From Treponema sp. (GTDB taxonomy: Bacteria; Spirochaetota; Spirochaetia; Treponematales; Breznakiellaceae): 19,263 nt of DNA. The DNA lies in NCBI GenBank assembly GCA_031290325.1, contig JAITNU010000220.1:1-19263 (forward strand), written 5' to 3'. Below are positions 14,905 through 19,263 of the stretch, in pieces. The position numbers and the translations under genes are program-made. Below the pieces are notes generated by a model. The model ran no database searches. It saw nothing but the letters and a program-made list of their open reading frames with translations, and had not been told where the DNA came from. Position 1 is the stretch's first letter; each line of letters begins with the position of its first letter.

Positions 14905-16569
14905 TCATAACCTCTTAAATGGTGGTTTAATCTGGATTGACAGGATGATTTCAAAACCCTGTTCAAGGGTATCTGAGCTATGGCCATGGTTCTGTACGAT
15001 AGTGTATGCCGGCTGAAGCGAAACATTAAGCCAGGCGACCGGGGACCATTTACCCAGGAGCGTTACAGTATAGGTATAGGTGGGAATGCCTGTGGGCGAC
15101 CTCACCACATCCGCAACCTCGTGGGTGACGCGATACCCATCATTATCGAAAATATCGGTACCTGACTTTTCCCCCTGGGCTAAAAAAAGAAAGGAACCTT
15201 CGAGAGACCACTGGGCCCTATGGTGATAACCGGCCCAGAGCGTACCTGCGATGGAATCCGGCCCAAAGGGGGTACCGGTCCAATAACGGACGGTGAGGCG
15301 ATCCACCTCCGCAAGCTCCCGGTAATAAGACCAGCCCTTATCGTACTTCACATACATATACGGGTAGGTGTATACCCCCTCAAGCCCGAAGGTCCAATAC
15401 CCCTGTGGAGCGGGCACAGAAAACTCAGCTCCGGCCTGAAAGCCCAGGGCGTCAGGGGTGAGGTCTTCTTCCCACCGATCATGTTCAATCGCCAACTGTA
15501 ATTGGGTTATCCCAAAGAGTCCGTACAACCGTACATGGTTCCAGGGTTGATATTCGATTTTTGCCCCAAAAAAAGATCCCGCCCGTGACGCGCCCGTCTT
15601 TTCAGCAGGAGGATTATTGGCAAGATCAGCGTTGTAATCGTCGTAGGTTTCCCAGGACTCCATACTATGGAAAATCATCATAGGATTCAGAAAACGCAGT
15701 TCCAGCGGCGCGTTGACCATCACCCCTTCCATTGCGGAAAGGGAAACCCTTTTATGTGGCCGCATGTGCAGATAATGCATGTACAGATATTTATTGACCT
15801 CAAGCTGCATGATTTTCGCCGCGTATTTGATGTACGGCGAAAAGAGCGAGAGCTCCGCGTAACTGACTTTTTCCATGTAATCCGAAAGCAGAATACTGCC
15901 GGTCCTGGTTCTCCCGAAAAAATTATCCCCGATTCCTATGGCGAAATGGACCCCCGACGCCTTACCAAAGGGCACACCCACACTCAAGTAAGCATGTTTA
16001 GGAAAATGCATATCAAATTCCGGCGCCAGATCAAAGGGGATATTGGTATGATTATCATGCAGCGATGCGGCATACTCATTTTCCCCGAAATAGGGGTCCA
16101 TTTCAATGGTAATATAGGGACCAAAGGAAAGGCTCAAAGGGGCGATAAACAAAGGCTGCCGGTAATAGTGATCATAGGTCCACTCCATTGCGCTGTTTGT
16201 TTTAAAATACAGCTCTGGCCACACCGCCATGTCCACCCCCAAGGTCAATGCGCCAAGCTGATACGACAGCCAGGCAGACGAATGTAGGTACGAATCAACT
16301 CGTGCATAGAGCAGCTTCCCGCTGGGCGAAAGGGACCCTTCGTCAATTTCAGTGAGCATCCCTTCAATCTGCCCAATCGTCAGCGCAGAGTCCGCAAAAA
16401 AGACTATTCCCTTTTCCTGGGAAAGGACAGCCAAGGCATCGTACACCCATTCACCAGGGTCCACTATCTTCTGAGCCGGAAGTGAAAAAAGGAGGGAAGC
16501 ACAGCATAAGACCATAACAAGACAAAGTAGTTTTCGTGTAATCATTTTGTTCATAAAACTGAGCGGCAC
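14905..16569 (-). CDS. Wzi-like outer-membrane beta-barrel protein
   Basis: A secreted protein of 554 residues: a basic start and hydrophobic core (about 9-30, ending S-L-P-A), then a short helical region 'EWVYDALAVLSQEKGI' (39-54) and 'IGQIEGMLTEIDEG' of the type seen at the start of capsule-assembly Wzi-like proteins. The rest is rich in Tyr, Trp and alternating strands, as in a large beta-barrel, ending 'GFEIILSIQIKPP'. Wzi proteins help fix surface polysaccharide to the outer membrane; for this spirochaetal relative a glycan-binding or porin role is only inferred. First gene of the operon: stop to next ATG is 1 base. The start is GTG at 16569, which has an AGG 9 bases upstream and an in-frame stop just before it. 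ATG at 16554 or 16545 would also leave a good signal peptide. Confidence 0.75.
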   Translation of the reverse strand: MPLSFMNKMITRKLLCLVMVLCCASLLFSLPAQKIVDPGEWVYDALAVLSQEKGIVFFADSALTIGQIEGMLTEIDEGSLSPSGKLLYARVDSYLHSSAWLSYQLGALTLGVDMAVWPELYFKTNSAMEWTYDHYYRQPLFIAPLSLSFGPYITIEMDPYFGENEYAASLHDNHTNIPFDLAPEFDMHFPKHAYLSVGVPFGKASGVHFAIGIGDNFFGRTRTGSILLSDYMEKVSYAELSLFSPYIKYAAKIMQLEVNKYLYMHYLHMRPHKRVSLSAMEGVMVNAPLELRFLNPMMIFHSMESWETYDDYNADLANNPPAEKTGASRAGSFFGAKIEYQPWNHVRLYGLFGITQLQLAIEHDRWEEDLTPDALGFQAGAEFSVPAPQGYWTFGLEGVYTYPYMYVKYDKGWSYYRELAEVDRLTVRYWTGTPFGPDSIAGTLWAGYHHRAQWSLEGSFLFLAQGEKSGTDIFDNDGYRVTHEVADVVRSPTGIPTYTYTVTLLGKWSPVAWLNVSLQPAYTIVQNHGHSSDTLEQGFEIILSIQIKPPFKRL

Positions 16570-16588
16570 AGCTCAATACCTACCTTTA

Positions 16589-16618
16589 TATATAACTATT
16601 ATTGGTATGAGATGTCAA
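16589..16618 (-). promoter_or_regulatory. Operon promoter upstream of the Wzi-like gene
   Basis: On the minus strand a perfect TTGACA (16618-16613) is followed after 18 bases by TATATA (16594-16589), or after 17 by TTATAT. Transcription would begin near 16582, only about 13 bases before the GTG. This is the only strong promoter seen for the four-gene operon through 8311. It lies back to back with the promoter region of the plus-strand beta-barrel gene. Confidence 0.7.
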
Positions 16619-16641
16619 GTGGATTGCCGGGGAACCGGTAC

Positions 16642-16671
16642 TTGACCGAATCGTTTCCGCTATAGTATGCT
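16642..16671 (+). promoter_or_regulatory. Possible promoter for the plus-strand beta-barrel gene
   Basis: TTGACC (16642-16647) is followed after 18 bases by TATGCT (16666-16671), 4 of 6 -10 matches. TATAGT at 16661-16666 is a better box but only 13 bases from the -35. The predicted leader is short (about 15 bases) but includes the GGAGG site. Confidence 0.4.
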
Positions 16672-16693
16672 GTTTCTAATTGGAGGATTGATC

Positions 16694-18577
16694 ATGGTTA
16701 AACGATGGTGTTTTTTTATCAATTTAGTGGTTTTAATGGCCGGTTTTTCACTTTCCGCCCAGACCCATATATCCGTTCCCCTGGATAATCCTATATATTA
16801 CCTGCTTGATCAGGCCCAATTGCGGGGCTTGTGCGCCCCCCTCCCCGGGGTAAAACCCTATTCCCAGGCGGTTATTGTAGACGCAATCAACGAAATTCTG
16901 AGTTCCAGCGCAAAACCAGGCCACCTCAGTGAAACCGAGCGGCGCATCCTGGAAGACGCCAAGAAGGGTTTCACTAAAGCGCCCGCAGGGCTTGATTGGC
17001 AACGGGGAGCCTATCATTTTGAAACCCAGATGAAGAAGAGCGGCTTCCGGTTTTCCGGGGATGCGGGTATTAGGCTGGAATCGGTTTTTTCAGGGGGCCT
17101 GTATTCTGGAGACGGCGCCTGGGGTACGGACTTATGGCTCACCGGCTATGCCAATGGGGATATAGGCGATCATTTTTCCTTTGGATTTAATTTTTCAGGC
17201 GGGTTTATGCGCGCTCCCCGCGATGAGTTGGGAACATATCACACCTATTACGATGGATTTATTCATAATGAAAATGAACCTTATATCGATCAACAAATCA
17301 CGACCTATAGCCAGCCGAAGGCGTTTTTTCCCTACACCTATCAAAAACGCTGGGATGGGTTTATGTTTGGTTTTGGTGAAATTTCCGCTGGGGGTATAAA
17401 GAATTGGCCTAACAATATGGCCATGAGTGTGAACCTGATCTCTGAATTAGGGGGCGAATTCTTTGGCCAGGCCCTGACCTACCGCTTTGGGCGTATCAAG
17501 CGTGAATGGGCGGGGATGTCGGAAGGGAGCAGTCTGGTTTTTAACACTGCTGCACGGCCCTTTGTGGCTTTTGAGGCAACCTTCAACCCGGTGTACTGGT
17601 TTAGTTTTTCAGCGTTAACCGGCGGACTTGAATATTACAACGAAAAAGGGATAAACGATTCTGCATGGACCAGTCAGAATGCATTTTCCATAGAGCAGCT
17701 CGAATTCAACTATAAAAATTACGTTCATTTTGATGTGGGAAGTACCGTCATCTGGCCGAAACGGTTTGAATTAGGTTATATTTTCCCGATAAATAACAAC
17801 TTCCTGTATCAGTATAACATCGGTGACTTTGACAACATGGGTCTTTTTTTTGATATAAAAGCCCAATACCCTGGTATAGCAGGTGTGTGGTTTTCCTTCT
17901 TTGCCGATGAAATCGAAGTTTCCAGTGTGTCAAAGATGTTTGAGCTTGACAGGCACATGTTCGCCTTGCAGGGTGGTGCGAAAGTGGCAATACCGTGGCT
18001 CCCTTTTGCTTCTGCGACCTTGAGTTACACCAAAATTGAACCCTACTGTTACACCCACACCCGCATCTTTGTGCCCTGGGATAATGATGCTGATAACAAG
18101 ATGCCTATGGAAACCTCGTATACCAATAACGGTGAAAGCATCGGCTACTATTTACCGCCGAACTCCGATGAACTGTTACTCCGCTTTGAAACCATGCCCT
18201 TGCCCCGTATCAGGGCGCATTTTCAGTATCAAATGATACGCCATGGCGCTGATTTCGGAAGCAGTGCTGTTGATGGGAGTTCTTTTTTATCTGAACTTGA
18301 TCCCGATGGCCGCAGTGAGAAACAGGAACTCAGAAAATACTTTTTACACGACGGCGCGTACCAATGGACGCATATTATCAAGGCCGGCGCCAGTCATACC
18401 TTTGCGAAAATACCCCTTCAAGTTTTTGGCGAAGCAGGGGTGGTGTTTTCGGCTTTTACCAACATCGAAGCCAATTCAGGAAGCCCATCGTCCTACTCAT
18501 TTATTGATACAACAGAGTATCCCACATCAACCGGTGTTATCATAACCCTTGGGTTACGGCTCTTTCCAGCCTGGTAG
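16694..18577 (+). CDS. Outer-membrane beta-barrel protein with Wzi-like N-terminus
   Basis: A 627-residue secreted protein. Signal peptide at 1 to about 23 (MVKRWC, hydrophobic core, F-S-L-S-A-Q). Next a helical region 'NPIYYLLDQAQLRGL' and 'YSQAVIVDAINEILS', which resembles the start of Wzi-type capsule-assembly and related barrel proteins, followed by a long Gly/aromatic beta-strand region ending 'VIITLGLRLFPAW', a plausible barrel C-terminus. The start at 16694 is chosen because GGAGG lies 7 bases upstream; a frame-open ATG 27 bases earlier lacks a ribosome site and adds residues before the signal peptide. It is divergent from, and similar in layout to, the Wzi-like gene at 14905-16569, though the two are not obviously close in sequence. 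Probably a surface-glycan or porin protein; function not established. Confidence 0.78.
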   Translation: MVKRWCFFINLVVLMAGFSLSAQTHISVPLDNPIYYLLDQAQLRGLCAPLPGVKPYSQAVIVDAINEILSSSAKPGHLSETERRILEDAKKGFTKAPAGLDWQRGAYHFETQMKKSGFRFSGDAGIRLESVFSGGLYSGDGAWGTDLWLTGYANGDIGDHFSFGFNFSGGFMRAPRDELGTYHTYYDGFIHNENEPYIDQQITTYSQPKAFFPYTYQKRWDGFMFGFGEISAGGIKNWPNNMAMSVNLISELGGEFFGQALTYRFGRIKREWAGMSEGSSLVFNTAARPFVAFEATFNPVYWFSFSALTGGLEYYNEKGINDSAWTSQNAFSIEQLEFNYKNYVHFDVGSTVIWPKRFELGYIFPINNNFLYQYNIGDFDNMGLFFDIKAQYPGIAGVWFSFFADEIEVSSVSKMFELDRHMFALQGGAKVAIPWLPFASATLSYTKIEPYCYTHTRIFVPWDNDADNKMPMETSYTNNGESIGYYLPPNSDELLLRFETMPLPRIRAHFQYQMIRHGADFGSSAVDGSSFLSELDPDGRSEKQELRKYFLHDGAYQWTHIIKAGASHTFAKIPLQVFGEAGVVFSAFTNIEANSGSPSSYSFIDTTEYPTSTGVIITLGLRLFPAW

Positions 18578-18578
18578 A

Positions 18579-18607
18579 GAGAGGGATGCAGGAACTTAGG
18601 TCCTCTC
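18579..18607. terminator. Inverted repeat between convergent genes
   Basis: GAGAGG (18579-18584) and CCTCTC (18602-18607) can pair around a 17-base loop, 1 base after the beta-barrel gene stop. An inner AGGA/TCCT pair (18590-18593, 18601-18604) is an alternative. No T-run follows, so terminator function is weakly supported. Confidence 0.25.
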
Positions 18608-18637
18608 ATGGCAATCCCACTATCCCAAACTCGTCCT

Positions 18638-19263
18638 TTACATTCGTTTCCGCTCTGCAATTATCCTGCGTACCCGTTCAATGAACGCTGCTTTGGAAAA
18701 CTGTTGCACCTGTTCGGTAAAGGCTTCGCGATTACTAAACCGCGCTTCTATCGTTTCAAATGTATCCATGGCCTGAATAAGCGATTCTGATGTCTGTTCC
18801 TCAAAAAAAACGCCGGTAACATCTTCCTTCACCGTATCGAGAACGCCACCCTTCCGGTACGCGATGACCGGACAGCCTGCCGCGTTTGCCTCAATGGGAA
18901 CCAGCCCCAGGTCTTCAATGCCGGGGAACAACAGCGCCTTTGCCCGTGAAAACAGCCTCACCACTTCCGCATCGGATATCCGGCCAACAAAGCTAATCAG
19001 CCCTGATTGCTCATACCGGCGTATATCTTTTTTCTTTGCCCCTGACCCGGCGACCACCAGGTTTCTGCCGGAAGCAATACAGGCGTCAATAGCGACATCG
19101 GCGCGTTTATAGCCCACGAGTTGCCCGAAAAACAGGTAAAAATTTTCCGGCTGACGTTCCACCGCCAAGAACTTTTCAATTGCCGCCGGCCCATAGACCA
19201 CCTCGGCGTCACGGTTGTAATACCGCTTGATTCGCTTTGCCACATAATGCGAATTAGTGATAA
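18638..19263 (-). CDS. Family 4 glycosyltransferase, C-terminal part (gene cut by right edge)
   Basis: The last 208 or so residues of a GT-B glycosyltransferase; the frame is open to the window edge and the true start lies outside. Reading in from the edge gives I-T-N-S-H-Y-V-A-K-R-I-K-R-Y-Y, a conserved link between the two GT-B domains, so the GTG at 19243 is an internal valine, not a start. The donor domain shows 'FYLFFGQLVGYKRADVAIDA', 'LVVAGSG', 'ISFVGRISDAEV' and 'FPGIEDLGLVPIEANAAGCP', with the E-x7-E pair typical of GT4. 'AYRKGGVLDTV' follows as in many surface-polysaccharide transferases. Sugar and acceptor unknown. It is convergent with the plus-strand beta-barrel gene and fits an envelope-glycan locus. 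Confidence 0.88.
   Translation of the reverse strand, partial: ITNSHYVAKRIKRYYNRDAEVVYGPAAIEKFLAVERQPENFYLFFGQLVGYKRADVAIDACIASGRNLVVAGSGAKKKDIRRYEQSGLISFVGRISDAEVVRLFSRAKALLFPGIEDLGLVPIEANAAGCPVIAYRKGGVLDTVKEDVTGVFFEEQTSESLIQAMDTFETIEARFSNREAFTEQVQQFSKAAFIERVRRIIAERKRM

Noticed and set aside
14904..15026. 41-codon N-terminal extension of the radical SAM gene
   Set aside because: Would overlap the upstream barrel gene by 122 bases. The ATG at 14903 follows the upstream stop by 1 base, has AGG upstream, and directly precedes the conserved region.
16667..16693. Nine-codon extension of the plus-strand barrel gene
   Set aside because: The upstream ATG has no ribosome site and overlaps the possible -10 box; the ATG at 16694 has GGAGG at the right spacing and starts a normal signal peptide.
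19241..19243. GTG as start of a 201-residue glycosyltransferase
   Set aside because: The frame continues upstream to the window edge and encodes the conserved T-N-S-H-Y-V-A-K-R linker, so the gene is merely cut by the window.
1..19263. tRNA, rRNA, CRISPR arrays, insertion sequences, toxin-antitoxin or phage-defence genes
   Set aside because: Looked for cloverleaf-like sequences, regularly spaced repeats, transposase motifs and small paired ORFs on both strands by eye and found none; the window is almost fully occupied by metabolic and envelope genes.

Overview
The window (about 19.3 kb, moderately GC-rich, no gene-free stretch over 300 bases) looks like chromosomal DNA of an anaerobic, diderm spirochaete, most likely a Treponema of the termite-gut type. 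This is an inference from the mix of genes: secreted beta-barrel proteins of spirochaetal style, a Thermotoga-like DAHP synthase, an alpha-glucan phosphorylase, and a very large activase/dehydratase-like iron-sulfur protein typical of strict anaerobes. No marker gene settles the species. I see no tRNA, rRNA, CRISPR array, insertion sequence or phage gene.

Left part (1-1861, minus strand): the first codons of a gene running off the left edge, an orphan 193-residue protein, and a secreted protein joining a CsgG/LpoB-like domain to an outer-membrane beta-barrel, driven by a near-consensus promoter. Next (1862-3753, minus) is a two-gene aromatic operon: DAHP synthase (aroF type, with an N-terminal regulatory ferredoxin-like domain) overlapping prephenate dehydrogenase (tyrA) by 4 bases, so the first and a late step of tyrosine synthesis are made together. 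A 135-base divergent control region separates it from the plus-strand alpha-glucan phosphorylase gene (glgP, 3889-6429), which may be read from a leaderless or near-leaderless mRNA. After it comes a queuosine-precursor transporter (yhhQ, 6581-7303) preceded by what I read as a class I preQ1 riboswitch that folds over the ribosome-binding site.

Central part (7330-16569, minus strand): a tightly packed operon read right to left: a Wzi-like outer-membrane protein, a radical SAM enzyme with extra C-terminal cysteines, a 1447-residue fusion of two activase (BadF/HgdC-like ASKHA ATPase) domains with two HgdB-like iron-sulfur modules, and a GT4 glycosyltransferase. The gaps are 1, 1 and 4 bases. A GT2 glycosyltransferase follows behind its own strong promoter. 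Divergently (16694-18577, plus) lies a second Wzi-like outer-membrane protein, and a further GT4 gene (minus) runs off the right edge. Together this block looks like an envelope glycan or glycolipid locus that has recruited a radical SAM enzyme and an ATP-driven low-potential reductase. That linkage is the most interesting feature of the window; its chemistry cannot be read from sequence alone.
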